The translations under genes and the position numbers were made by a program. A model generated the notes under the pieces. It was given only the letters and a program-made list of their open reading frames with translations. It made no database searches and was not told the DNA's origin. Shown here piece after piece: positions 43,860 through 52,426 of a stretch of DNA of 64,000 bases; the first letter of the stretch is position 1, and each line of letters starts with the position of its first letter. The DNA comes from an uncultured Alphaproteobacteria bacterium (lineage in GTDB: Bacteria > Pseudomonadota > Alphaproteobacteria > Methylaequorales > Methylaequoraceae): NCBI GenBank assembly GCA_902536655.1, contig CACAYF010000003.1, positions 1 to 64,000 on the forward strand, read 5' to 3'.

Positions 43860-44381
43860 TTATTTCTCTGGAAGTAATTGATTTGGCATATCAAAAAAAT
43901 TTAATTTTGAACTTACAGCAGCAGCTTTCTCTTTTTTTAAAATTGAAGAAATAATATTTTTTTTGTTTTCGTTTATATTTTCCCCCATTTGAGGAACACC
44001 GTTTTTTAGACTAACAAGTGCTTTTGAAACTCGTTCGTGAACCTCTTTGTTATATTTTAAACTATGTGATCTTGGGGTACTTAGTCCAGCTAAATCGTCC
44101 ATATCTGTTATCCATAAGAAGATGGAACCTTCAGAATTTAAAAGTGCATTTGGCTCATATATTTGTGCTGCAACCAACCTGAATCTATCTGGTAAGGGAT
44201 CGTTTGAGGGCCAGCCTATCAAATTTTTAAAAGAATCGTATGTTAAAATATAAAAGAGCGTTGTTAAAACAATCATTGTTGATTTTATCATCCAATGAAA
44301 ATTGGTTCTTAAATTAAATAACAGTAATAAAAATGCTAGAATAATGTAGCAAATTATTATTAAAAAAATTTCTGAATTCAT
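43860..44381 (-). CDS. uncharacterised bitopic membrane protein of the ExbB/ExbD-like operon
   Basis: 173 residues: two N-terminal helices (about 5-23 and 30-48), then a soluble domain with IGWPSNDPLPDRFRLVAAQIYEPNALLNSEGSIFLWITDMDD and PRSHSLKYNKEVHERV. The soluble part is strikingly well-composed (few AT-rich filler residues), suggesting constraint. No family recognised. Lies 13 nt after the ExbD-like gene and 3 nt before the lipoprotein gene. Confidence 0.65.
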   Translation of the reverse strand: MNSEIFLIIICYIILAFLLLLFNLRTNFHWMIKSTMIVLTTLFYILTYDSFKNLIGWPSNDPLPDRFRLVAAQIYEPNALLNSEGSIFLWITDMDDLAGLSTPRSHSLKYNKEVHERVSKALVSLKNGVPQMGENINENKKNIISSILKKEKAAAVSSKLNFFDMPNQLLPEK

Positions 44382-44394
44382 ATCGACCTTTCCT

Positions 44395-44991
44395 TTAATT
44401 TTCAGGAACTAATTTTTTAAATAAATTACCTGAAATAGTTACCTTACCGTTTTGTGTAATATTAAATCTTGTAGCAGTTTTTTCTACACCTTTTTTTTCT
44501 AAGTTAATTGTTCCGTAATAAATTACTTCAAGCTGAGGATTAACTTTTTCCACTTTAACGTTTACGTCTACTGGTTGATTAGTCTTGGTTGCATAATAGT
44601 GAATATTTACTATGTATTCACCTGGTACAACTGCCCTTATTGTTACAACCTCTTGATTTAGAGGATTCTGAACTTTTTCACCGTTTATTTCAATTGTATC
44701 GTTTAAAAGCCCCCTGTCATCCCTGTCCAAATGTACGAAACCTGCTTCTTTACCCCTAAACCATATCAGATCACCAGTTGGACTCTGAACATAAGTGTCT
44801 ACATCATCAGGATTATTATCTTTCCAGCTCACTGTTATAATGTATTCGGCCTTTGGATTGATAACACCCGTTTTTGGTATTGGGTTCATGAAAATAATAG
44901 CAAGAAACATTAAAAGTGTGAAAGATAATAATATATTGAAAAGTAAATCAGTGAAAGGGTCAGCCCTTAGTCTTCTTCCTGAATACGACAT
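44395..44991 (-). CDS. ExbD/TolR-like protein with a large periplasmic beta domain
   Basis: 198 residues. The N-terminus SGRRLRADPFTDLLFNILLSFTLLMFLAIIF has a short cytoplasmic tail and one helix carrying an Asp at its start (TDLLFN), the position of the proton-conducting Asp in ExbD/TolR/MotB. The rest is a predicted beta domain with YIITVSWKDNNPDDVDTYVQSPTGDLIWF and PGEYIVNIHYYATKTN, unlike the ExbD C-terminal fold and more like an immunoglobulin-type or DUF2135-like module. Its ATG overlaps the stop of the ExbB-like gene by one base. Confidence 0.7.
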   Translation of the reverse strand: MSYSGRRLRADPFTDLLFNILLSFTLLMFLAIIFMNPIPKTGVINPKAEYIITVSWKDNNPDDVDTYVQSPTGDLIWFRGKEAGFVHLDRDDRGLLNDTIEINGEKVQNPLNQEVVTIRAVVPGEYIVNIHYYATKTNQPVDVNVKVEKVNPQLEVIYYGTINLEKKGVEKTATRFNITQNGKVTISGNLFKKLVPEN

Positions 44992-45701
44992 TATAAACTA
45001 TTATCTATACTTACTTCAGAAATTTGGTTTAATACTGAAAATAATTCTTCACATCCACTCTCAAGATTATAATACTGAACAGCTACCATCACACCAGCCA
45101 CCAACGCTGATAAAGTAGTATACAAGGCAACTCCCATCCCACTACCCATAGTTGTAAGAACTCCCTGAAGGAGAGTAACATCAAAAGTTGTTATGTCTGA
45201 TAAAGATCCTAACATTATTATGAATCCAATAACTGTTCCTATAAGGCCTAGTTTAAGCATTATATCTGAACAAAACCATCCAAATTCATAAAATCCAACT
45301 GTTTTTTTTATATAACTGTCTAATATTTGAACGTGAGATGTAGCTCCATTTTTTTTCAAACCTATTAAGTCTTTGAAATAATCTCTAACAATTCCATTGG
45401 ATATTTCACCTTTTGAGGTAAGAATTAACGATCCTTCGATAATTCTTAACTTAACATTTTCGTCCAAAAGACTTTTTTTTATAATATGCGCCTTATTAAG
45501 TTCATCTGAGATAATAAAAGTATGATAAAAGCAATGCATACTAATCACAAAAAATAGAACTAATATAAAACTAGTAATATAACTTTTATCAGAGCTTAAT
45601 ATTTTAATAATTAGTCCTTGATCAAAGATAAAAAAAATAAAAAATGACATCAAGCTGAATTGTAATAGCCATTTTAAAAATAGTTTGTGTGCTTTAGTCA
45701 T
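44991..45701 (-). CDS. MotA/TolQ/ExbB-family proton channel protein
   Basis: 236 residues with three or four helices (about 13-30, 40-58, 148-170, 188-212). Conserved segments KLGLIGTVIGFIIMLGSL and GVLTTMGSGMGVALYTTLSALVAGVMVAVQYY match the TolQ/ExbB channel helices (G-L-L-G-T-V-x-G and G-x-A-L-x-T-T). A long cytoplasmic stretch lies between. With the ExbD-like partner it should form a proton-driven motor in the inner membrane. No TonB, TolA or OmpA-like gene is present here. Confidence 0.85.
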   Translation of the reverse strand: MTKAHKLFLKWLLQFSLMSFFIFFIFDQGLIIKILSSDKSYITSFILVLFFVISMHCFYHTFIISDELNKAHIIKKSLLDENVKLRIIEGSLILTSKGEISNGIVRDYFKDLIGLKKNGATSHVQILDSYIKKTVGFYEFGWFCSDIMLKLGLIGTVIGFIIMLGSLSDITTFDVTLLQGVLTTMGSGMGVALYTTLSALVAGVMVAVQYYNLESGCEELFSVLNQISEVSIDNSL

Positions 45702-45720
45702 ATTTTTCTAATAAGGTTAA

Positions 45721-46233
45721 TTAATATCTAATCAATGTTTCAGTTGGAACATCAATTTTCTTTCTTCCATTAAGAAAATTTAACTCAATTAAAGAAATAA
45801 AACAAGAAACTGTTGCTCCCGCTTTTTTTAGAAGTTCACAAGCTGCTCGTGCTGTTCCACCAGTTGCTAAAAGATCGTCAACAACAATTATTTTCTTTGC
45901 CTGAAGTTTTAAATTTACTTCTAGAGTGTCTTTTCCATATTCTAAATCATATTCTAAACTAATAACTTGTCCGGGAAGTTTGTTTTTTTTTCTAACCATA
46001 ACTACTCCTTTATTCAAGTTTAATGCTAAGCAAGATGCAAATATAAACCCTCTTGCATCAATTCCTGCGATTAAGTCATATTCATAGCTTTTGGTGAGAG
46101 CTTCAAGATATTTTATAGAGGCTTTAAAAGCGTCATTGTTAGAGATTAAAGTAGAAATATCATAAAAAAGAATTCCAGGTTCTGGGAAGTCTGGGACTTT
46201 ACTAATACAAGATTCAATTTCCTCGATTTGCAT
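45721..46233 (-). CDS. apt: adenine phosphoribosyltransferase
   Basis: 170 residues from the ATG at 46233 (MQIEEIESCISKVPDFPEPG); the frame is open further upstream but that part is hydrophobic and unlike the family. Motifs: PDFPEPGILFYDISTLISN, LIAGIDARGFIFASCLA, MVRKKNKLPG and the PRPP-binding VVDDLLATGGTARAACELL. Salvages adenine to AMP. Stop lies 19 nt before the ExbB-like gene. Confidence 0.95.
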   Translation of the reverse strand: MQIEEIESCISKVPDFPEPGILFYDISTLISNNDAFKASIKYLEALTKSYEYDLIAGIDARGFIFASCLALNLNKGVVMVRKKNKLPGQVISLEYDLEYGKDTLEVNLKLQAKKIIVVDDLLATGGTARAACELLKKAGATVSCFISLIELNFLNGRKKIDVPTETLIRY

Positions 46234-46368
46234 AATTATAAGATATAAGTTATTAAAATTTCTTAAAAAAGGTGGTAAAACTTGAAAAAATATTGAAATA
46301 TACCATAAATTTACATTAATATTTGTAATAGAGAATATATATAAATATTTCATTTACAACTTAAATGT

Positions 46369-46953
46369 ATGAAATCATCAGATAAAAAATTTAATTTAAT
46401 TAAATCTTCATTTAAGATTATTGAGGAAAGCGGTTGGAAGTCATTTTCTTTTCAAAAACTTTCATATGCAGAAAAAATTCCAATAAATGAAATAAAAATT
46501 TTTTTTAAGTCTGAAATAACTATTCTAGACGAATTCTCAAAAATGATTGATATAGAAGTTGAAAAAAACTTCGATTATGAGGAGTTAACAAACACCTCGG
46601 TAAAAGACAATTTATTTGAATTAATTATGCTGAGGTTGGAGTATATGCAACCATATAGAAATGCCCTTAAAAGTATTAAAAGTTCTTTTAAGTCTGATCC
46701 TCTGGTAGCTAAATCTGTTGCAAAAAACGTAATGAATTCTTTAGATTTTTATTTAGAGCTCACAAATGCATTTAATGATTCCTTTTTAGACACCTTTAAG
46801 AAAAAATCAATTTTTCTTATTTATAGTTATATTTTTATGATTTGGCTCGAGGACGATTCAGATGAGTTATCAAAAACTATGTCTGAGTTGGATAAGCTTC
46901 TTACCTTTTCAGAGAAAATCGCACTTGATTTTAAAACGTATACTCCATTTTAA
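46369..46953 (+). CDS. COQ9/TetR-like protein
   Basis: 194 residues. The N-terminus (IIEESGWKSFSFQKLSYAEKIPINEIKIFFKSEITILDEF) has the helix-turn-helix form of TetR regulators. The middle (ELIMLRLEYMQPYRNALKSIKSS) and the hydrophobic helix SIFLIYSYIFMIWLEDDSDE fit COQ9-like/rpsU-divergent proteins. COQ9 is a lipid-binding ubiquinone-biosynthesis protein. Overlap of 23 nt at the 3' end with the convergent UbiB/COQ8-like gene supports a link to quinone metabolism. A plain TetR repressor is the alternative. Confidence 0.65.
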   Translation: MKSSDKKFNLIKSSFKIIEESGWKSFSFQKLSYAEKIPINEIKIFFKSEITILDEFSKMIDIEVEKNFDYEELTNTSVKDNLFELIMLRLEYMQPYRNALKSIKSSFKSDPLVAKSVAKNVMNSLDFYLELTNAFNDSFLDTFKKKSIFLIYSYIFMIWLEDDSDELSKTMSELDKLLTFSEKIALDFKTYTPF

Positions 46954-48262
46954 CCCCTTTAATTGCGTCTCTTTGTCTTTTTTTTAAGCTATCCTCGTTA
47001 AATCCATCAATTAATTCATGGAATAATTTATACCAATTAAGTTTAGCATCTAAATGCAGAAATACTGATCCTAGCCCAATAGCTGCTCTGTCCATAAAAA
47101 CAAATTCTCTTGGAGGTTTTACACCTCCAATTTTTTTTAATTCCCTATGAACTTTTGAAGCAGCTTCGGCTCCATAAGTAGAAGAATTTGTATCCTGCAT
47201 TTTTCTTAATTTATTTTCCATTAAGGGTGAGTAAAGAAATTTTGCCCAAATATTTAAAACATCAATTAAATCTTTTGAAATATTTTCAAATCCCCAACTC
47301 TCGTATGCATGTACTGCTAAGTCAGTGTTGTTGCCTTTAATGGCATAATACAAATCAATGACACCTTTGACAAAAGATGGTTTAAAAACTCTTATACAAC
47401 CAAAATCTAAAAGGTTAATGTTAGCATTATTATCTGAAGAGTAGTTTCCTAGATGAGGATCTCCGTGAATAACACCATATTTATAAAATGGGTAATACCA
47501 TGCTTTAAACATATTTGTAGCTATCTTCTGTCTAATAACGTGAGGATGTTTTTTAAAATGAAGAAGTTTATTTCCCTCCAAGAGGTTCATGCTAATTAAT
47601 CTATTTGTAGAAATTTCTTTATATACATTAGGAATTCTTACTTCTTTAGATTTATTAAATATTAGATTGAATAGTCTGATGTGTTTTTGTTCTTGATAAT
47701 AGTCTAATTCTTCTTTTATTCTTATGCTTATTTCTTTTTGAATTTCAGAGGTGTCAATACTTTTATCAATATTTTTGTAAATTGAAAAGATCAGTTTTAG
47801 TTGATTTACATCTGCCTCAACTATAGAACTCATATCTGGGTATTGCAATTTACAAACCACATTTTGTCCTTTATACATAGCTTTATGAACTTGACCTAAT
47901 GACGCAGCAGCAAACGGTTCTTTTTCAAAATAGTCGAAAAAATCAAGCCAATTAAATCCAAGTTCGTTTTTCATTCTTCTTTTTACAAAATTCCAACCCA
48001 TGGGAGGAGCATTTGATTGTAACTTGGTTAACTCATTTACATATTCTTTTGGAAGTAGATCTGGAACCGTTGATAAAAGTTGCGCAATTTTCATTATAGG
48101 ACCTTTCAAATTTCCAAGTATATTTCTAAGATCAGCAGCATTCTTATCACTTTCTTTTTTCAAGAATTTAGTACCCAATAGCTTGAAAGCAATGTTTCCC
48201 GCTGAGGTCCCTAAGTTGGCATACCTTGCTACTCTTTTTGAAAACTTATTTATCTCATCCAT
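46931..48262 (-). CDS. ABC1/UbiB (COQ8)-family atypical kinase
   Basis: 443 residues. Contains GNLKGPIMKIAQLLSTVPDLLP (family KxGQ motif, here K-I-A-Q), the alanine-rich loop FAAASLGQVHKA, CKLQYPDM (catalytic Lys), VIHGDPHLGNYS and LLDFGCIRVF (metal-binding). These unorthodox ATPases support ubiquinone synthesis and lipid handling. Compared with E. coli UbiB it lacks the two C-terminal transmembrane helices and resembles the shorter ADCK/COQ8 type. Convergent with the COQ9-like gene. Confidence 0.88.
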   Translation of the reverse strand: MDEINKFSKRVARYANLGTSAGNIAFKLLGTKFLKKESDKNAADLRNILGNLKGPIMKIAQLLSTVPDLLPKEYVNELTKLQSNAPPMGWNFVKRRMKNELGFNWLDFFDYFEKEPFAAASLGQVHKAMYKGQNVVCKLQYPDMSSIVEADVNQLKLIFSIYKNIDKSIDTSEIQKEISIRIKEELDYYQEQKHIRLFNLIFNKSKEVRIPNVYKEISTNRLISMNLLEGNKLLHFKKHPHVIRQKIATNMFKAWYYPFYKYGVIHGDPHLGNYSSDNNANINLLDFGCIRVFKPSFVKGVIDLYYAIKGNNTDLAVHAYESWGFENISKDLIDVLNIWAKFLYSPLMENKLRKMQDTNSSTYGAEAASKVHRELKKIGGVKPPREFVFMDRAAIGLGSVFLHLDAKLNWYKLFHELIDGFNEDSLKKRQRDAIKGVKMEYTF

Positions 48263-48292
48263 AAGGAATAAGTTAATGAAAAAAAAAAAAAA

Positions 48293-48412
48293 TTAAATGA
48301 AAATAATTAATAGAATAAAAAATATTGAAATAGGAATATAATTTTTTGATAGGAATTCTAAAGTTTTTGCTTTTATGTAACTTGAAAGCTCTAGCTGATT
48401 ATATTTGTCCAT
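48293..48412 (-). CDS. possible 39-residue membrane protein
   Basis: ATG at 48412 to TAA at 48293: a polar, helical N-terminus (MDKYNQLELSSYIKAKTLEF) and one transmembrane helix (YIPISIFFILLIIFI), a tail-anchored layout. Fits the gap between the prenyl synthase and ubiB-like genes in the same direction. Small size limits confidence. Confidence 0.4.
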   Translation of the reverse strand: MDKYNQLELSSYIKAKTLEFLSKNYIPISIFFILLIIFI

Positions 48413-48440
48413 AACAAATCTTTGCAATTTTCATTCCAAA

Positions 48441-49451
48441 TTATTTTGTTCTTAACGTAAGGTAATCAACGAGGTTTGTAAGTTTTTCTTTCTCCATAGA
48501 ATCTGAAAAAATTCCTAGACTGTCTTTTGCCATCGTAGAAAAATATTTAGCTTTTTTTATACAGTCTTGCTTGACATTGTATTGTGTCATTAGATCGATT
48601 ATTTTTATAAAATCACTGTTATTGGCATTTTCTTTGGCAATAATAAATTCTATAATTTTTTTTTCGCTTTTATTGCATCTTTTATAACAAAGTATAAGAG
48701 GAAGAGACATTTTTCCTTCTTTTAGATCATTTCCTGAACTTTTCCCGGAAGTTTTAAAGTCTGAAAAATAATCGAGAGAATCGTCTATAATCTGATATGC
48801 CATTCCAAGAAAGGTTCCAAATTCAGCAAGGCATTTTTTTTTTTCTGAGCTTATTTCACTTACTTCACCGCCTATTTGACATGCTGCAGAGAACAATTCA
48901 GCAGTTTTATGATTTATGATATCTAAATATTCAGACTCGTTGGTGTGAAGATTTTTTATTGACACCAACTGTTTAACTTCACCTTTAGAAATTTTAACTG
49001 AAGCCTTTGAAATTATGTCCAAGCAAGCGATTGATCCTTCATTTAAAAGTATTCTGAAAGCTTTGCTTAGAAGATAATCTCCTACAAGGATACTAGACTT
49101 ATTGTCCCAAATAAAATTTGCTGAAGATTTTCCTCTTCTTTTTTTACTATTATCTACCACATCATCATGCAATAAAGTTGCTGTATGAATAAACTCGATT
49201 ACAGATGCTAATTCAATGTGCCTAGTTCCAATGTAATTACACAGTTTTGAGCACGCGACAGTTAAAAGAGGTCTTATTCTCTTACCTCCTGAACCGATTA
49301 TATGATTTGACAAATCAGAGATAAGTGGTTCGCTTCCAATAAGATTTTTTAAAATTGACTGATTTATTTTAATTATATCGGGCTCTAACCATTCCATAAA
49401 AATTTCAAGAGCTGTGGCTTGTTCTTTTCTTTTAAAATTAATGATATTCAT
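48441..49451 (-). CDS. ispB: all-trans polyprenyl diphosphate synthase (IspB-like)
   Basis: 336 residues with the first aspartate-rich motif TATLLHDDVVDNSKKRRGKSS, SILVGDYLLSKAF and the second motif AYQIIDDSLDYFSD; GSGGKRIRPLL at about 53 is the family N-terminal signature. Makes the octa- to decaprenyl tail of ubiquinone from isopentenyl diphosphate. Consistent with the nearby UbiB/COQ9-like genes. Chain length cannot be read from the sequence by eye. Confidence 0.92.
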   Translation of the reverse strand: MNIINFKRKEQATALEIFMEWLEPDIIKINQSILKNLIGSEPLISDLSNHIIGSGGKRIRPLLTVACSKLCNYIGTRHIELASVIEFIHTATLLHDDVVDNSKKRRGKSSANFIWDNKSSILVGDYLLSKAFRILLNEGSIACLDIISKASVKISKGEVKQLVSIKNLHTNESEYLDIINHKTAELFSAACQIGGEVSEISSEKKKCLAEFGTFLGMAYQIIDDSLDYFSDFKTSGKSSGNDLKEGKMSLPLILCYKRCNKSEKKIIEFIIAKENANNSDFIKIIDLMTQYNVKQDCIKKAKYFSTMAKDSLGIFSDSMEKEKLTNLVDYLTLRTK

Positions 49452-49560
49452 GTTGGAGTTCTAAAAATTGAAAATTATCTTTTTTTTTTTTGATCACAAT
49501 TATTAAGATATAGTATTCTAAAATTGAATTTTAAATTATTAATTATATTAAATTTACATT

Positions 49561-50406
49561 ATGTTAACTTTCCAAGAAATTATAGATAATCTTAACACGT
49601 ATTGGAAGAAGAAAGGTTGCATACAAATCCAGTCTTATGATCTGGAAATGGGAGCAGCAACCTTTCATCCAGCTACAGTACTCAAAGTAATAGATAAAGA
49701 ACCTTGGAGTGCTATTTTTCTTCAACCCTGTAGAAGACCCTCTGATGGAAGATATGGAGAAAATCCCAATAGACTTCAACATTATTATCAACTTCAGGTT
49801 TTAATTAAACCTAGTCCCAGTGACTCTCAAGAGATTTATTTAGAAAGTTTAGGATCTATTAATATTGATAAGAATTTAAATGACATTAAATTTATAGAAG
49901 ATGATTGGGAAAGCCCAACTCTTGGGGCCACAGGACTAGGTTGGGAAGTTCAATGTAATGGAATGGAAATTAGTCAGTTTACTTATTTTCAACAAATAGG
50001 AGGGATAGACGTAAACCCTGTGTGTCTGGAGATAACCTATGGTCTTGAGAGAATCGCTACTTTTGTTCAAAACGTTGATAGTGTTTATAAAATCAAAGTT
50101 AACGATTCTGGTATAACCTATGGTGATTTGTATTTAGAGAATGAAAAACAAATGTCTTCTTTCAATTTTAAGCTTGCTTCAAAGAACCATTTATACAATT
50201 CATTTAAATACCATGAGGAAGGTGCAAAAACCTTAATCGAAAATAAACTTCCAATACCCGCTTATGAACAATGTATAAAAGCAAGTCACTGTTTTAACTT
50301 ATTAGACTCTCGTGGGTTAGTGTCAGTTTCAGAGAGACAAGCATATATTTTAAGAATTAGATCTCTGGTTCAAAGTTGTTGTAAATTAGTAAAAAAAAAT
50401 GTCTGA
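49561..50406 (+). CDS. glyQ: glycyl-tRNA synthetase alpha subunit
   Basis: 281 residues, with CIQIQSYDLEMGAATFHPATVL, QPCRRPSDGRYGENPNRLQHYYQ, WESPTLGATGLGWEVQCNGMEISQFTYFQQ and ITYGLERIATFVQ, all diagnostic of the bacterial alpha2beta2 type. Catalytic subunit that binds ATP and glycine. Its stop overlaps the glyS ATG by 8 nt. Confidence 0.98.
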   Translation: MLTFQEIIDNLNTYWKKKGCIQIQSYDLEMGAATFHPATVLKVIDKEPWSAIFLQPCRRPSDGRYGENPNRLQHYYQLQVLIKPSPSDSQEIYLESLGSINIDKNLNDIKFIEDDWESPTLGATGLGWEVQCNGMEISQFTYFQQIGGIDVNPVCLEITYGLERIATFVQNVDSVYKIKVNDSGITYGDLYLENEKQMSSFNFKLASKNHLYNSFKYHEEGAKTLIENKLPIPAYEQCIKASHCFNLLDSRGLVSVSERQAYILRIRSLVQSCCKLVKKNV

Positions 50407-52426
50407 CTTTATTCTTGAAATCTATGGAGAAGAAATACCGTCTTCAGCGCAAAGTTTAATTGAAAATCAATTTGAAAAATTGTTTAGTCAAATTCTCGAA
50501 GATAATGAAATTAAATATAAAGATTTACTTACTTTTTCCACCTCTAGAAGAGTTGGAGTCTATGTAAATGGTTTAAATAATTATACAAATTCTAAGCAAG
50601 TCGAAGTAAGAGGACCGCAAGTAGATGCTAGTCAAAAAGCAATTCAAGGTTTTTTAAAGTCGAACAATCTTGTAAATGTAAAAAAATTAGAAACAAAATT
50701 TATCAAAGATAAGTCTTATTTTGTCTTTAAGAAAAAGACAAAGAAAAAAAATACTTCAGATATTCTAAAAATAGAAACACCAATAATTTTACAATCTATC
50801 AAGTGGGTTAAATCAATGAGATGGGGTAGCCATAATGATAGGTGGATAAGACCCATTAAAAATATCCTCTGCATTTTCAATAATAAGTTATTAAAGATAA
50901 AATTTGCTGATCTTGATTCTAATAACTTTACATTTGGAAATTATCATTTTGAAGAAAAAAAAATTAAATATACTAACTATTCAAATTATCAAGAAAAATT
51001 AAGAAAAACCTTTGTTATGCTCGATAGGTCAGATAGACAAAAACATATTCTCAAAAAAATAGATGCTTTTTGCAAAAAAAATAATCTTCAATTTATTAAT
51101 GACTCTTCTCTATTAGAGCGAGTTTCAAATTCCGTTGAATTTCCTAATGTATATTTTGGTTCCTTTGATAACAAATTTTTCAAAATTCCAGAATTTCTCT
51201 TAAAAAATATTATGTCAGACAAACAAGACTATTTTATATTTAAAGAAAAAAATAATAAACTTTCAAATTTTTTTGGATTTGCATCTGGAATAAAAGTTAA
51301 AAAAGATAGTAAACTTGTTGAAGGAAACTTAAATGTTCTGAAAGCAAGATTCAGTGATGCATCCTTTTTCATAAATGAAGACAAAAAGAAAGGTTTAATT
51401 AATAGATTAAATCAGTTGAAAGAAATAATTTTCTATGAGCAAACAGGATCACTTTACGATAGAGCCAAAAGAATTAATAATATTTTAAAGTTTATATATC
51501 AAAAATTGGGAAAGAATGATGATCAATTTGAAAATTATTTAATATATTCAAATACTGACTTAGCCACAGATTTAGTAAAAGAATTTCCCTCATTACAGGG
51601 TAAAGTTGGGGGTTTTTTAGCAAATTTTGAAAATTTCCCAAAAACTGTTTCTCAAGCTTTCTCAGATCAATACGAATATGAGTTCTCCAAATCATATGAT
51701 AATTTTTTAACTTATATACTATCGATATCCCAGAAGTTTGATTCTATTCTTGGTTATTTTGTGACAAAAGAAAGTTTGACCGGTGCTGGTGACCCGTTTG
51801 GTATCCGCCGATCAACATTATCTATAATTAAGATATGCATAGATAAAAAAATCAACCTAAATTTTTCTGAACTTTTCGATTTTCATAAAAATTTATATTT
51901 AGTTCAAAATATAAATTTAAAAATAGAGTTTAGTTTTTTATTTGACTTTTTTCAAAAAAGAACTGTCAATCTTTTTAAGGAAATGGGGTTCAGAAGTGAT
52001 ATTATACTAGCGTCCATTGACAGAGAGTTTAATCCATATGCAATCTTCACAAGAGCCGAGAAAATGACAGAACTGTATAATTCAAGAGATGGAAAAAACT
52101 TTCTCAAAGCCTTCAAAAGGCTAAATTCCTTAAATGAGGATATAGAAAATAAAAGTGTTGAAGTTAATCTATTAGAAAAAGAAGAAGAAAAAAATTTTTA
52201 TAACATAACTGATTATATAAAAAAAAATATTGATGAATCAAAACATGACTTTATTTTTGAAAATTTTAATTATCTTCGTCAATTAAGCGATACCATCAAC
52301 GTTTTTTTTGACAATGTTATAGTTAATGATCATGACTTAAAAATTAGAACAAATAGAAAGATCCTAATCAATAAGCTTCATCAAGTTTTAAATGATAATT
52401 ACAGATTTTCCTTACTTGAAATTTAA
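50399..52426 (+). CDS. glyS: glycyl-tRNA synthetase beta subunit
   Basis: 675 residues, N-terminal DFILEIYGEEIPSSAQSL (family LLxExxxEElP variant), VRGPQVDASQKAIQGFL, KSMRWGSHNDRWIRPI, FQGKVGG-like PSLQGKVGGFLANF and SLTGAGDPFGIRRST. Needed for tRNA-Gly recognition and editing. It is followed directly (one shared base) by meaB, an operon link seen in other alphaproteobacteria only occasionally in my memory. Confidence 0.96.
   Translation: MSDFILEIYGEEIPSSAQSLIENQFEKLFSQILEDNEIKYKDLLTFSTSRRVGVYVNGLNNYTNSKQVEVRGPQVDASQKAIQGFLKSNNLVNVKKLETKFIKDKSYFVFKKKTKKKNTSDILKIETPIILQSIKWVKSMRWGSHNDRWIRPIKNILCIFNNKLLKIKFADLDSNNFTFGNYHFEEKKIKYTNYSNYQEKLRKTFVMLDRSDRQKHILKKIDAFCKKNNLQFINDSSLLERVSNSVEFPNVYFGSFDNKFFKIPEFLLKNIMSDKQDYFIFKEKNNKLSNFFGFASGIKVKKDSKLVEGNLNVLKARFSDASFFINEDKKKGLINRLNQLKEIIFYEQTGSLYDRAKRINNILKFIYQKLGKNDDQFENYLIYSNTDLATDLVKEFPSLQGKVGGFLANFENFPKTVSQAFSDQYEYEFSKSYDNFLTYILSISQKFDSILGYFVTKESLTGAGDPFGIRRSTLSIIKICIDKKINLNFSELFDFHKNLYLVQNINLKIEFSFLFDFFQKRTVNLFKEMGFRSDIILASIDREFNPYAIFTRAEKMTELYNSRDGKNFLKAFKRLNSLNEDIENKSVEVNLLEKEEEKNFYNITDYIKKNIDESKHDFIFENFNYLRQLSDTINVFFDNVIVNDHDLKIRTNRKILINKLHQVLNDNYRFSLLEI

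Noticed and set aside
44795-45118. 107-codon plus-strand ORF
   Set aside because: Spans the junction of the ExbB-like and ExbD-like genes on the other strand; no protein-like features.
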